From an uncultured Corynebacterium sp. (GTDB lineage Bacteria; Actinomycetota; Actinomycetes; Mycobacteriales; Mycobacteriaceae), in the NCBI RefSeq assembly GCF_946221105.1, contig NZ_CAMICL010000039.1, positions 1 to 19,637 of the forward strand: DNA of 19,637 nt. Direction: 5' to 3'. Made by a program: the position numbers and the translations under genes. Under the pieces are notes generated by a model. The model made no database searches. It was not told where the DNA came from and saw only the letters and a list, made by a program, of their open reading frames with translations. Shown here in pieces: positions 1-7,629 of this stretch; within the stretch, counting starts at the first letter, position 1; the number at the start of each line of letters is the position of its first letter.

Positions 1-251
1 GAGCGGACGTCGAGAAGCAAACACCCCTGCGACATCGCGATGCGGGGGAACAGCTCGCCCTCGGACAGCAGTGGCATAAGCTTCTCGACGAATCCGGCAG
101 GCAACGGTCCGGCAGCGCGCGCAAACCGCTGCAGGTGCAGGTCGAGGCCATTGGTGCGGCCGGATGAGTGGCGCCAGGAGTCGGCGACGTCGAGGGGCCC
201 GTCGGGGACATCGCGAGGGACGAATGCGCCGTGCCAGGCGTACCTACGCAT
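1..251 (-). CDS. pabC: Aminodeoxychorismate lyase, class IV aminotransferase (N-terminal part)
   Basis: Only the first 83 codons lie in the window; the gene runs off the left edge. I found it by translating the reverse strand past the pabAB stop: it begins MRRYAWHG and contains DSWRHSSGRT followed by GLDLHLQRFARAAG, the N-terminal pattern of fold-type IV PLP enzymes of the PabC/IlvE group. The active-site lysine would lie beyond the window, so it cannot be checked. PabC removes pyruvate from aminodeoxychorismate to give p-aminobenzoate for folate synthesis. The ATG at 249-251 overlaps the pabAB stop by 8 bases, so the two are probably cotranscribed and translationally coupled, and the partner gene makes the identification firm. 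A branched-chain or D-amino-acid aminotransferase is the alternative by sequence alone. Confidence 0.82.
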   Translation of the reverse strand, partial: MRRYAWHGAFVPRDVPDGPLDVADSWRHSSGRTNGLDLHLQRFARAAGPLPAGFVEKLMPLLSEGELFPRIAMSQGCLLLDVR

Positions 252-2085
252 CCCACGCCCCCAGCACGGACTGGGCCTTGAGGTTGCGCTCGGCGAGCTC
301 GGCCTCGGCGTCGGAAGCGAGCACGATCGCGCCGCCGGCGCCCACGGTCACGGTGTCGCCGGCGCGCACGGCGGTGCGGATCACCACGGACAGATCGGCT
401 TGGCCGTCGAAGCCGAAGTAGCCCAGCGCGCCGGAGTAGACGCCGCGCGGGGAGGTCTCCAGCCGGTCGATGATTTCGCAGGTGCGTAGCTTCGGCGCGC
501 CGGTCATGGAACCGGGCGGGAACGTCGTGCGAACGGCGTCGACGGCGGTGCGGCCCTCGCGCAGGCGGCCGGTGATGGTGGAGACCAGCTGGTGGACGGT
601 GGCAAACGATTCCACCTGCATCAACCCGGGAACGCGCACGGTGCCGGGCTCGCAGACGCGGGAGAGGTCGTTGCGGAGCAGGTCCACGATCATGAGGTTT
701 TCGGCGCGGGTTTTCGCATCATCCAGCAGCGCGGGGTCCTCGTCGGCGGCGATGGTGCCCTTGATCGGCTTCGCCTCCATGTTACGGCCGCGCACGGTAA
801 GGAAGCGTTCGGGTGAGGCGCTGGCGACCTCGACACCGTCGAAAAGCAGGTGCGCGGCGTACGGCGCCGGGTTGTGTTCGCGCAGCGCAGCATAGATATC
901 GCCGGTCGCTTCGGCGGTGTAGGTGTCGGTCAGGCACACCTCGTAACTCTCGCCCGCGCGCAGCAGTTCTTGCGCCTCTTCGATGCTGGCGAGGTAGTCC
1001 GGGTTGCTCCAGGAGCCTTCGCCTATCGACGCCCCTCCGGTGGTGCCCGCCCCCGCAAGCGCCTGTGCAAGCCGGTCAAGCAAGCCGTCGGCGCCGTCGC
1101 CGGCCAAGGCGCAGATGTGCGCGGTTTCGGCCTCGTGGTCGTAGACGATGAACGACTGCGGGCGCACGAAGTACGCATCCGGGTAGGGCGAGCGGTGACG
1201 CAGCGTGATCGGCATGGTCAGCTCGGCGCACTCGTAGCCCAGGTACCCGATCCATCCGCCGGTAAACGGCAGGTCGGGCGCGTCGAAAACCGGAGTGGAA
1301 AGTTCGGCGTCGAGGGTGTCGAGCACGTTGCCGTCGTCAAGCGAATAGCTCATGGAGCGCGAAAGCGTTCCCGCGGTGTCGCCGAGAATGGAGAAACGTC
1401 CGCGCGCGTCGGCGGAGTCGAGGAAGAACGCGTCGTTGCCGTCGCGCTTGATGGCGTTGAATACCCGCTGGCAGTCGAGCGCGCCGGGCACCTCGCGGTG
1501 GAGCAGGCGCCAGCCGCCGAGGAAGTTGCGCATGATCGCCGCGCCGTGCTGGGTGAGTACCGACTCGGGGTGGAACTGCACACCCCAGTGGTCGAGCCCG
1601 TCGACCTTGAGCGCTTGGATGACGCCGTCCTCGCTGCGGGCGTGGACGGTGATGCCGGGGACCTCCTCAACGTGCAGCGAGTGGTAGCGCACCACCTCGA
1701 AGCCCTGCGCGATGCCAGCGAAGATGCCTTCGCCGGAATGGGTGACGGTGGAGACGAACCCGTGGCGCGGCTCAGGCGCGCGGGTCACGGCCGCACCGGC
1801 CAGCATGGCCAAGCCCTGGTGGCCCAAGCACACGCCGAGCAGCGGAATGTCTGCGTCGGCGGCTGCTTCGATGACTCGCCGGGACGCGCCGAAGTCCTCC
1901 TCGCGCTCCGGGGTGCCGGGGCCCGGGGAGATGACAACGTGGCTGAACTCGCGGGCGCGCACACGCTGAGGAAGGTCAGCGGCCTCGCCCGCGGGGACCA
2001 CGAGGGGCTCCCGGCCGGCGGCCTCAGCAATGAGGTGGGCGAGGTTGAATGTATATGAGTCGTAATTGTCAACGAGCAGAATCAT
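244..2085 (-). CDS. pabAB: Aminodeoxychorismate synthase, fused PabA-PabB (613 aa)
   Basis: Makes 4-amino-4-deoxychorismate from chorismate and glutamine, the first step of the p-aminobenzoate branch of folate synthesis. Residues 1-190 form a class I glutamine amidotransferase: VDNYDSYTFNL at 5-15, the nucleophile Cys86 in GVCLGHQG, and His172 and Glu174 in FHPES. Residues 200-613 form the chorismate-binding domain. It carries PIKGT at 440-444; the lysine (K442) there is typical of PabB, whereas anthranilate synthases usually have PIAGT, so I call this PabAB and not TrpEG. IVDLLRNDL and FPPGSMTGAPK are the other family signatures. The length suits the fused form known in actinobacteria and fungi. 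The start is the canonical MILLVDNYDSYTF. No ribosome-binding site is visible, but a TACGAT -10 element lies 9 nt upstream, suggesting a leaderless mRNA. pabC follows with an 8-base overlap. Confidence 0.95.
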   Translation of the reverse strand: MILLVDNYDSYTFNLAHLIAEAAGREPLVVPAGEAADLPQRVRAREFSHVVISPGPGTPEREEDFGASRRVIEAAADADIPLLGVCLGHQGLAMLAGAAVTRAPEPRHGFVSTVTHSGEGIFAGIAQGFEVVRYHSLHVEEVPGITVHARSEDGVIQALKVDGLDHWGVQFHPESVLTQHGAAIMRNFLGGWRLLHREVPGALDCQRVFNAIKRDGNDAFFLDSADARGRFSILGDTAGTLSRSMSYSLDDGNVLDTLDAELSTPVFDAPDLPFTGGWIGYLGYECAELTMPITLRHRSPYPDAYFVRPQSFIVYDHEAETAHICALAGDGADGLLDRLAQALAGAGTTGGASIGEGSWSNPDYLASIEEAQELLRAGESYEVCLTDTYTAEATGDIYAALREHNPAPYAAHLLFDGVEVASASPERFLTVRGRNMEAKPIKGTIAADEDPALLDDAKTRAENLMIVDLLRNDLSRVCEPGTVRVPGLMQVESFATVHQLVSTITGRLREGRTAVDAVRTTFPPGSMTGAPKLRTCEIIDRLETSPRGVYSGALGYFGFDGQADLSVVIRTAVRAGDTVTVGAGGAIVLASDAEAELAERNLKAQSVLGAWDA

Positions 2086-2094
2086 TGTGCCGAG

Positions 2095-2100
2095 ATCGTA
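2095..2100 (-). promoter_or_regulatory. -10 element of pabAB (TACGAT)
   Basis: TACGAT fits the corynebacterial TAnnnT -10 pattern and ends 9 nt before the pabAB ATG, so transcription should begin at or within a few bases of the start codon. It abuts the -10 of the divergent GNAT gene. No convincing -35 is visible. Confidence 0.55.
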
Positions 2101-2106
2101 TAGCGT
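2101..2106 (+). promoter_or_regulatory. -10 element of the GNAT gene (TAGCGT)
   Basis: TAGCGT fits TAnnnT and ends 8 nt before the ATG at 2115, predicting a leaderless transcript. It starts on the base next to the opposing pabAB -10, so the two polymerases cannot both occupy this 29-base gap. Confidence 0.5.
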
Positions 2107-2114
2107 TCAACTGC

Positions 2115-2573
2115 ATGGACGCCACAATCCGGCCAGCCCGCGCCGAAGACGCCGCTACTGTCGCCGCCGTGCACAACCGCTCCCGCGCGCAAGCGTTCCG
2201 CGGGCACATCGCCGACGAGGTGCTGGAAAACTTCGAACCCCTGGAGCTCAAGTGGGCCGAGTACTTCGACGCCCCCGACGGCCGCGTCTACCTCGCGGAG
2301 GTGGACGGCGAGGCTGTGGGCATAGCCTACGGCGTGCCCGGCGAGCGCACTGAGCTGTGCAACCTCTACCTGCTCGAGGAGGCGGCCGGAAACGGCATAT
2401 CCGAGCGGCTCCTCAACGCAGTCGTGCACCCAGGCGAGCCCGCGTTCTTGTGGGTGGCGGACTTCAACGAGCGCGCCCAGGCGTTCTACACCAAGCAGGG
2501 CTTCACCTTCGACGGCGAGGAAACGCACCACGCGGGTGACGGCATCACCTTGAAGCGCATGGTGCGCGGCTAG
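2115..2573 (+). CDS. GNAT-family N-acetyltransferase (152 aa)
   Basis: Predicted to move an acetyl group from acetyl-CoA to an amine; the substrate cannot be told from sequence. It opens with TIRPARAEDAATVAAVHNRS, the usual first strand and helix of the GNAT fold. The acetyl-CoA loop is at about residues 93-101 (LLEEAAGNGISERLL), with Glu where the usual Q/R-x-x-G-x-G motif has Gln or Arg. The C-terminal ADFNERAQAFYTKQGF matches the common N..A..FY.k.GF element. The frame is open further upstream (from 2049), but I start at the ATG at 2115, because the family pattern begins there and a TAnnnT element stands 8 nt before it; the longer form would overlap pabAB. Its TAG stop directly abuts the glgP stop. 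Confidence 0.85.
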   Translation: MDATIRPARAEDAATVAAVHNRSRAQAFRGHIADEVLENFEPLELKWAEYFDAPDGRVYLAEVDGEAVGIAYGVPGERTELCNLYLLEEAAGNGISERLLNAVVHPGEPAFLWVADFNERAQAFYTKQGFTFDGEETHHAGDGITLKRMVRG

Positions 2574-4958
2574 CTAGTTGATCGGGGTGGGCTCGATTTT
2601 CCACACGTCCTCGGCGTAGTCGCGGATCGTGCGGTCGGAGGAGAAGCGGCCGGACTCGCAGATGTTGATCCAGCACTTGCGGGCCCACTCGTCCGGATCG
2701 GCGTAGTAGTCGGTTGCCATACGGTCGCGGGCCTCGCGGTAGGCGGCGAAATCACCGAGCACGTAGTAGACGTCCTGCTCGCCGTAGCCGTTGTCCTCGA
2801 GTAGCGAGGCGCGGATGTCGTGGAAGGCGCCGGTGCCGCGGTCGTCGAGGGTGCCGTCGACGAGCGCGTCGAGGGCGCGCATGAGGCCCGGGGTCTGCTC
2901 GGCCACCTGGCGCGGGTTGTAGGTGCGCTTGATGTGCGCCAGCTCCTCCTCACGGGCACCGAAGATGTAGGCGTTGTCCTCGCCGACCGCATCGACGATT
3001 TCCACGTTCGCGCCGTCCATCGTGCCCAGTGTGAGCGCGCCGTTCATCATGAACTTCATGTTCGATGTGCCCGAGGCCTCCTTGCCGGCGGTGGAGATCT
3101 GCTCGGAGACGTCGGTGGCCGGGATGATCTGCTCGGCGGGGGAGACGTTGTAGTTCTCCACGAACACCACGTGGATGTACTTCGAGGCCTCCGGGTCGTT
3201 GTTCACCAGCTCAGCGATGGTGTTGATGAGCTTGATGATGCCCTTGGCGGTGACGTAGCCCGGGGCGGCCTTAGCGCCGAAGATGAAGGTGCGCTTCGGC
3301 ACGTCGCGCTCCCCGTCGACCGTGATGCGGAAGTACAGGTCCAGGATGTACAGCGCGTTCATCAGCTGGCGCTTGTACTCGTGCAGGCGCTTGATCTGGG
3401 TGTCGTAGATGGAGTCCGGGTCGATCTCCACGCCCTGGCGCGCGGCGATCCATTCGGCGAAGTCGCGCTTGTTCGACGCCTTGATGTCGCGGAGTTCGTT
3501 CAGGACCTTTGGGTCGTCGATAAGCGGGCGGAGCTCCTTGAGCTTGTCCAAGTCGGTGACCCAGGCGTCGGAGCCGGAGAGGCGGTCCAAAAGCTCAGAC
3601 AGGCGCGGGTTGCACATGCGCAGCCAGCGGCGCGGGGTCACACCGTTGGTTTTGTTGTTGAAGCGCTCCGGGTACAGGCCGTGCCAGAAGCCGAGGGTGT
3701 CGCGTTTGATGATCTCGGTGTGCAGTGCCGCCACGCCGTTGACGGAATAGGAGGCGTAGCAGGCGATCCACGCCATGTGCACGCGACCGTCGTGCACCGG
3801 GGAGTAGTGGTGCGCCGTCTCCGCATCCACGCCGCGGGCCTCCATGTCCAGGCGGTAGCGGCGGTCGATCTCTTCCACGATCTCCCAGATGCGCCAGAAC
3901 AGCTGCTTGAAGATGGACTCCTCCCACGTCTCCAGCGCCTCCTGCAGCACCGTGTGGTTGGTGTAGGCGAACGTGTGGGTGGTCACCTCCCAGGCCTCGT
4001 CCCAGCCGAGCCCGTGCTCGTCCATGAGCAGGCGCATCAGCTCGGGGATGCCCAGCACCGGGTGGGTGTCGTTGAGCTGGATGGAGTTGTACTTGTGGAA
4101 GTCGCGCAGGTCGTCGCCGTGGGCGGCGCGGTAGTCGTCGATAAGCTCCTGCAGCGATGCGGAGCAGAAGAAGTACTGCTGGCGCACGCGCAGAAGCTTG
4201 CCGGCGTAGGTGGAGTCGTTGGGGTAGAGCACGCGCGTGATGTCGTGGACGGCCTCGCGCTCGAGGATCGCGTCCGCGAAGCGCTGGGAGTTGAACGCGT
4301 CGTAGTCGAACTCGGCGATCGGGGAGGCGTCCCACAGGCGCAGCGTGCCCACGTTGTCGGTGCCGTAGCCGGTGATCGGCATGTCGTAGGGGATGGCGCG
4401 CACGTGCATGTCGTCGAACTTCACAATGCGCTGCTCGGAGCCACGGCGGATGATGAAGGGGTAGAACGACTCCTTCCACGCGTCCGGGTGCTCGCGTTGG
4501 AAGCCGTCCTCGAACTCCTGGCGGAACAGCCCGTAGCGGTAGAGCAGGCCGTAGCCGGTCAGCGGGAAGTCCTGCTCGGCGGCGGAATCGAGGAAGCATG
4601 CGGCCAGGCGCCCCAGGCCGCCGTTGCCGAGGGCGGCGTCGTGCTCGGCCTCCAGCACGTCCGAAAGCTCGAAGCCGTTCTCCTCGGCGATCGCCTTCGC
4701 CTTATCGACGAGCCCAAGGTTGGTCAGGTTATTCAGCAACGCCCGACCCTCCAGGAATTCCGCCGAGAAGTACGCGGCACGGCGGGTGTTCTTGTAGGTG
4801 TTGCGGGTTTTCGCCCAGTTGTCGGCGATTTGCTCGACAGTTGCGGCGGACAGGCCCGTCCAGAACTTCTTCACCGTGGAGTCCTGGGGCGCGCGACCGG
4901 AGAAGCTGCGGACGTGGCCCTCGACGGTCTGCTCGAATGCTGGCTGAGATGCAGTCAT
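2574..4958 (-). CDS. glgP: Glycogen/starch/alpha-glucan phosphorylase (794 aa)
   Basis: Phosphorolyses alpha-1,4-glucans such as glycogen and maltodextrins to glucose-1-phosphate in the cytoplasm, using pyridoxal phosphate. The family order is intact: RRAAYFSAEFLEGRALLNNL near the N-terminus, EAEHDAALGNGGLGRLAACFLDS, NDTHPVLGIPELMRLL, the stretch TVLQEALETW, and the PLP-lysine motif EASGTSNMKFMMNGAL with the Schiff-base lysine at K635. The length matches the bacterial enzymes (about 800 aa). A GTG at 4985 would add nine residues; I prefer the ATG at 4958, which has a TACGCT element 8 nt upstream and begins MTASQPAFEQ. No ribosome-binding site is visible. The gene follows the M20 gene by 42 bases with its own putative promoter and meets the GNAT gene stop-to-stop with no gap. 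Confidence 0.95.
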   Translation of the reverse strand: MTASQPAFEQTVEGHVRSFSGRAPQDSTVKKFWTGLSAATVEQIADNWAKTRNTYKNTRRAAYFSAEFLEGRALLNNLTNLGLVDKAKAIAEENGFELSDVLEAEHDAALGNGGLGRLAACFLDSAAEQDFPLTGYGLLYRYGLFRQEFEDGFQREHPDAWKESFYPFIIRRGSEQRIVKFDDMHVRAIPYDMPITGYGTDNVGTLRLWDASPIAEFDYDAFNSQRFADAILEREAVHDITRVLYPNDSTYAGKLLRVRQQYFFCSASLQELIDDYRAAHGDDLRDFHKYNSIQLNDTHPVLGIPELMRLLMDEHGLGWDEAWEVTTHTFAYTNHTVLQEALETWEESIFKQLFWRIWEIVEEIDRRYRLDMEARGVDAETAHHYSPVHDGRVHMAWIACYASYSVNGVAALHTEIIKRDTLGFWHGLYPERFNNKTNGVTPRRWLRMCNPRLSELLDRLSGSDAWVTDLDKLKELRPLIDDPKVLNELRDIKASNKRDFAEWIAARQGVEIDPDSIYDTQIKRLHEYKRQLMNALYILDLYFRITVDGERDVPKRTFIFGAKAAPGYVTAKGIIKLINTIAELVNNDPEASKYIHVVFVENYNVSPAEQIIPATDVSEQISTAGKEASGTSNMKFMMNGALTLGTMDGANVEIVDAVGEDNAYIFGAREEELAHIKRTYNPRQVAEQTPGLMRALDALVDGTLDDRGTGAFHDIRASLLEDNGYGEQDVYYVLGDFAAYREARDRMATDYYADPDEWARKCWINICESGRFSSDRTIRDYAEDVWKIEPTPIN

Positions 4959-4966
4959 GTGACCCG

Positions 4967-4972
4967 AGCGTA
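4967..4972 (-). promoter_or_regulatory. -10 element of glgP (TACGCT)
   Basis: TACGCT lies 8 nt before the ATG at 4958. The same hexamer, at the same distance, precedes sepIVA and acyP. It supports the ATG start over the upstream GTG at 4985, which would lie upstream of the predicted transcription start. Confidence 0.55.
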
Positions 4973-5000
4973 CCGGCGTGGTCACAGACGTGCAGGTGGG

Positions 5001-6254
5001 TTACTTAGCCAGGTAGGTCAGCACCGCGGTCAGTCCCGCGCGGGTGGAGGCGTCGATGGTGGGCTCGTACTCCGGCAGGAAGGTGGACATGTGGTTGACC
5101 GGCACGTCCTCGCCGACGCGGTCTTCCTCCACGGCCTTGTCCCACACGTCTCGTGGCGTGCAGCCGACAAGCCAGAAGAAGTACGGCGCGCCGTAGGCCT
5201 GGCCGATGACGGGGAAGTCCTCCGAGACGGTCTTCGGGTCGGCGGTGACGGAGGCGTCGCCGAAGACGCCGTCGAACTGCTCGCGGACGCGGGTGAACAC
5301 CTCCTCGTCGTTGTCCAGCAGCTCGCCGTGGGCGAAAAAGGAGATCATGGGCTGGTCCAGCGAGCCGGACGCCAGCACCTCCGCGTGGACCACGCGCTTG
5401 ATGGCGGAGTACACCTTCGCCTTGACCCGGTCGGAGTAGAAACGGCAGTTCAGCACCAGCTCAGCCTCGCCCGGGATGATGTTGTTGGTGGTGCCGGCGT
5501 GCATGCTGGCCACGGTCACCACGGCGAAGTCCGCCGGGTCCACCTCGCGGCCCACGATGGCCTGCAGGCGGGCGATGATCATCGCTGCGGTGTAGGTGGG
5601 GTCGATGGCGTTGTGCGGCATGGAACCGTGGGCGGCCTGGCCGGGGATCTTGATGCGGATGGAGTCGCAGGCGGCGAACTGCGGGCCCGGCTTGGACATC
5701 ACCTCGCCGGCGCGGCCGGGCATGACGTGCTGGCCGAAGACCACGTCCGGGGCGGGCACCATCTCGGTCAGGCCGTTATCGGCCATGTCCTGGGCGCCGG
5801 CGCCGATCTCCTCGCCCGGCTGGAACAGGGCGATGAAGGTGCCGGACCAGTGCTCGCGGGTGTTGTCCAAAAAGTCGCACATGCTCAGCAGCGCGGTGGT
5901 GTGGATGTCGTGGCCGCAGGCGTGCATGGTGCCCACGGTCTGCCCGTCCGCGGTCTTGGCCACCTTGTGGGAGGCGTACGGCGCGCCGGTCTGCTCGGTC
6001 ACCGGCAGGCCGTCGAAGTCCGCGCGGTGCATCACGGTCGGGCCCTCGCCGTTTTCGAAAACGGCGCAGATGCCGAACTTGCCGATCGGGGCGATGACTT
6101 CGCAGTCGAAGCGCGACAGCTCCATCATCAGGCGGCTGTAGGTCTCCTCCTCCTGCAAGGACAGCTCCGGGTTTGCGTGCAGCAGCTCGTAGAGGCGGCG
6201 CTGCCACACCTCGTCCACGGAGTAGGAGCGCAAAATCTCGGAAATATTACTCAA
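5001..6254 (-). CDS. M20-family metallo-amidohydrolase/peptidase (417 aa, TTG start)
   Basis: A member of the M20D group (hippurate hydrolase, IAA-amino-acid hydrolase, AmhX types), expected to hydrolyse an amide of an N-acylated amino acid or dipeptide with a di-metal centre. Metal ligands are visible: MHACGHDIHTTAL at 110-122 (H111, C113, H115, D116, H118), the QPGEE pair E148/E149, His176 in FGQHVMPG, and a late histidine in NHMSTF. The MHRADFDGLPV segment at 75-85 is the family's RaDmDaLP element. The substrate is not predictable. The only start that keeps the N-terminus is a TTG at 6252-6254, with GGAGAG 7 nt upstream. The gene lies 3 bases behind the DUF4921 gene and is probably cotranscribed and coupled. 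An ATGA overlapping the upstream stop opens a different frame that stops after four codons. Confidence 0.88.
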   Translation of the reverse strand: MSNISEILRSYSVDEVWQRRLYELLHANPELSLQEEETYSRLMMELSRFDCEVIAPIGKFGICAVFENGEGPTVMHRADFDGLPVTEQTGAPYASHKVAKTADGQTVGTMHACGHDIHTTALLSMCDFLDNTREHWSGTFIALFQPGEEIGAGAQDMADNGLTEMVPAPDVVFGQHVMPGRAGEVMSKPGPQFAACDSIRIKIPGQAAHGSMPHNAIDPTYTAAMIIARLQAIVGREVDPADFAVVTVASMHAGTTNNIIPGEAELVLNCRFYSDRVKAKVYSAIKRVVHAEVLASGSLDQPMISFFAHGELLDNDEEVFTRVREQFDGVFGDASVTADPKTVSEDFPVIGQAYGAPYFFWLVGCTPRDVWDKAVEEDRVGEDVPVNHMSTFLPEYEPTIDASTRAGLTAVLTYLAK

Positions 6255-6261
6255 AACTCAT
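6247..6261 (-). other. Four-codon ORF (MSFE, stop) over the DUF4921/M20 junction
   Basis: ATG AGT TTT GAG TAA begins inside the last codons of the DUF4921 gene, with its ATG overlapping that gene's TGA as ATGA, and ends inside the M20 reading frame. GGAGAG abuts this ATG, too close to serve it well, and sits at the normal distance for the TTG. It is either chance, a decoy start, or a reinitiation device that tunes the weak TTG. Confidence 0.3.
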
Positions 6262-7598
6262 CTCTCCAAATTTGGGTTATATCGCAATAGGTTGGGCGCC
6301 GGGGTGCATTCCTCGGCGATGCGCAAGGACGCGGACACGTGGCCGTCGCTACGCAATGTGCGAAGTGCCGCGGTGGCGCGGTCGCGCATGTCAGACGGCG
6401 AGAGCGTGTTCACGTAAATCTGCGTGCCGCCCTCGAAGCCGGCGAGGGTGGAAATGCGCCATTTCAGGTTGATGCGCCACGGCATGGGCACGTCTAGATC
6501 CACGGGGCGGTAGTGCCATTCCTCGTTGGTGGCCACCTGCCCGCCGGTGGCGGCGTGCGCCGCGTGCAGCAGGTCGGACACCGCGCGGACCTCTTCGTCC
6601 GTGTGCTCCCACGGCTCGCTGGCGCGCGACTTCGAATACACCGTCATGGTGGGGTAGCGGTGGCCCACGCCGGCGGTGAGGATGGCGTGGTCGTTCTCCG
6701 CGATCACCAGGTTTTGGTAGAACGCGTGGTTGACGCCCCAGTCGTTGTACAGGTTCAAATTCTGGCGCAGCTTCGCCGTTTCGGTCTCGGCGTTGACGCC
6801 GCGCTCGTCGATGGCCACCAGCTGCTTGTGCAGGTGCTCGAACGACGCGCCGGCGGGCGAGAGCCAGTTTTGAAACACCACCACGTAGCGGGCGTAGGTG
6901 TGCTGCTCCACCAGGTCGCGCAGCGAATCAACGGTGAACGCGATGAAGCGGAAGTGCTCCTCCGGGGTCAGCGACCCGGAGCCTGCGAGCTGCGCTGAGT
7001 TCTCCGCCCCGTCCACGAAGTGGCGCCGGCCGATGATCACGTCGTGGCCGCCGCCGAAGTACGCCGGGGCAAGCTCAAGCAGCTCCTCCTCGGGCCGATC
7101 CGGGTCCTGTCCCGCCGCGGCCAGGCGTGTGCGCACGATCTCCAAAACATGCTCGCGCCCGGCGGGGTCCGCCAGGTAGCGCTCCATGTGGCTGCGGCGC
7201 GCGACCGGCATTTCGTAGCCGTAGTTTTTCTGCCAGTAGTCGTAGCTGACAATCTCGAACAGGTTGGGCACCCGCCGAAACTCCGCGACCGTGTTGTCCA
7301 ACTCGTCGGGCATGGCGTCGCGCAGGATGGCAAACCCCTCGCCGTCGGCGATGAGCCGCGATTTCTCCGGCGGGGTGCGCAGCTTGCGCGCTTCGCAGAA
7401 ATTGCAGGTGTCCGTGTGCGCGCCGGGTGCAAGCGGCTCGGGCGGGGCGCCAGCTGCGGCCAGGGGCCTGTTGCCGCGCCCCGGCACCGTCCACACCTCC
7501 GTGCCGGAGAAGGGGTTGACCTGCTTTAAGGTCCCGTCCGCCATGGTCCGCATCGCAACGTGGTACGAGTGCGCTGGGTTCACGGCGGGGTTGGACAT
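6258..7598 (-). CDS. GalT-like HIT-superfamily protein, DUF4921 type (446 aa)
   Basis: Resembles galactose-1-phosphate uridylyltransferase in outline and the actinobacterial DUF4921 proteins in length and composition. Visible are a CNFC pair (C65, C68) like the GalT zinc-site C-x-x-C, NLFEIVSYDY at about 112-121, and GASFEHLHKQL at 250-260, whose H-x-H-x-Q (H255, H257, Q259) matches the catalytic HIT/GalT triad region. A nucleotidyl or phosphoryl transfer role is therefore likely, but galactose as substrate is not shown: no galK or galE lies nearby. I start at MSNPAVNP because TATGGT stands 7 nt before that ATG; an ATG at 7608-7610 would add four residues but overlaps the -10. The M20 gene follows after 3 bases. 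The assignment to DUF4921 is from memory of that family and needs a profile search. Confidence 0.75.
   Translation of the reverse strand: MSNPAVNPAHSYHVAMRTMADGTLKQVNPFSGTEVWTVPGRGNRPLAAAGAPPEPLAPGAHTDTCNFCEARKLRTPPEKSRLIADGEGFAILRDAMPDELDNTVAEFRRVPNLFEIVSYDYWQKNYGYEMPVARRSHMERYLADPAGREHVLEIVRTRLAAAGQDPDRPEEELLELAPAYFGGGHDVIIGRRHFVDGAENSAQLAGSGSLTPEEHFRFIAFTVDSLRDLVEQHTYARYVVVFQNWLSPAGASFEHLHKQLVAIDERGVNAETETAKLRQNLNLYNDWGVNHAFYQNLVIAENDHAILTAGVGHRYPTMTVYSKSRASEPWEHTDEEVRAVSDLLHAAHAATGGQVATNEEWHYRPVDLDVPMPWRINLKWRISTLAGFEGGTQIYVNTLSPSDMRDRATAALRTLRSDGHVSASLRIAEECTPAPNLLRYNPNLER
6262..6267 (-). promoter_or_regulatory. Ribosome-binding site of the M20 gene
   Basis: GGAGAG inside the 3' end of the DUF4921 gene lies 7 nt before the TTG start of the M20 gene. 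It decides the TTG call and argues for expression from the upstream gene's mRNA. Confidence 0.6.
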
Positions 7599-7605
7599 GC
7601 CCGCA

Positions 7606-7611
7606 ACCATA
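7606..7611 (-). promoter_or_regulatory. -10 element of the DUF4921 gene (TATGGT)
   Basis: TATGGT ends 7 nt before the chosen ATG, predicting a leaderless mRNA. It lies 5 bases from the opposing -10 of the gene at 7630. Confidence 0.5.
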
Positions 7612-7616
7612 CCGGT

Positions 7617-7622
7617 TAGCCT
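7617..7622 (+). promoter_or_regulatory. -10 element of the gene at 7630 (TAGCCT)
   Basis: TAGCCT ends 7 nt before the ATG at 7630. With the opposing TATGGT it forms a divergent promoter pair inside 31 bases, like the pair at 2086-2114. Confidence 0.5.
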
Positions 7623-7629
7623 TACACGC

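Noticed and set aside
850..2058. A 402-codon plus-strand frame inside pabAB
   Set aside because: Shadow of pabAB; no family motif.
244..2085. Anthranilate synthase TrpEG instead of PabAB
   Set aside because: PIKGT with lysine at 442 and the following pabC gene point to aminodeoxychorismate synthase.
4959..4985. GTG start nine codons upstream for glgP
   Set aside because: It would lie before the predicted transcription start, and the ATG at 4958 has the standard TACGCT spacing.
2820..6290. A 1,156-codon open frame on plus, antisense to glgP and the M20 gene
   Set aside because: Its translation is repetitive Val/Gly/His/Asp-rich text typical of the antisense of high-GC genes, and both genes beneath have full family motifs.
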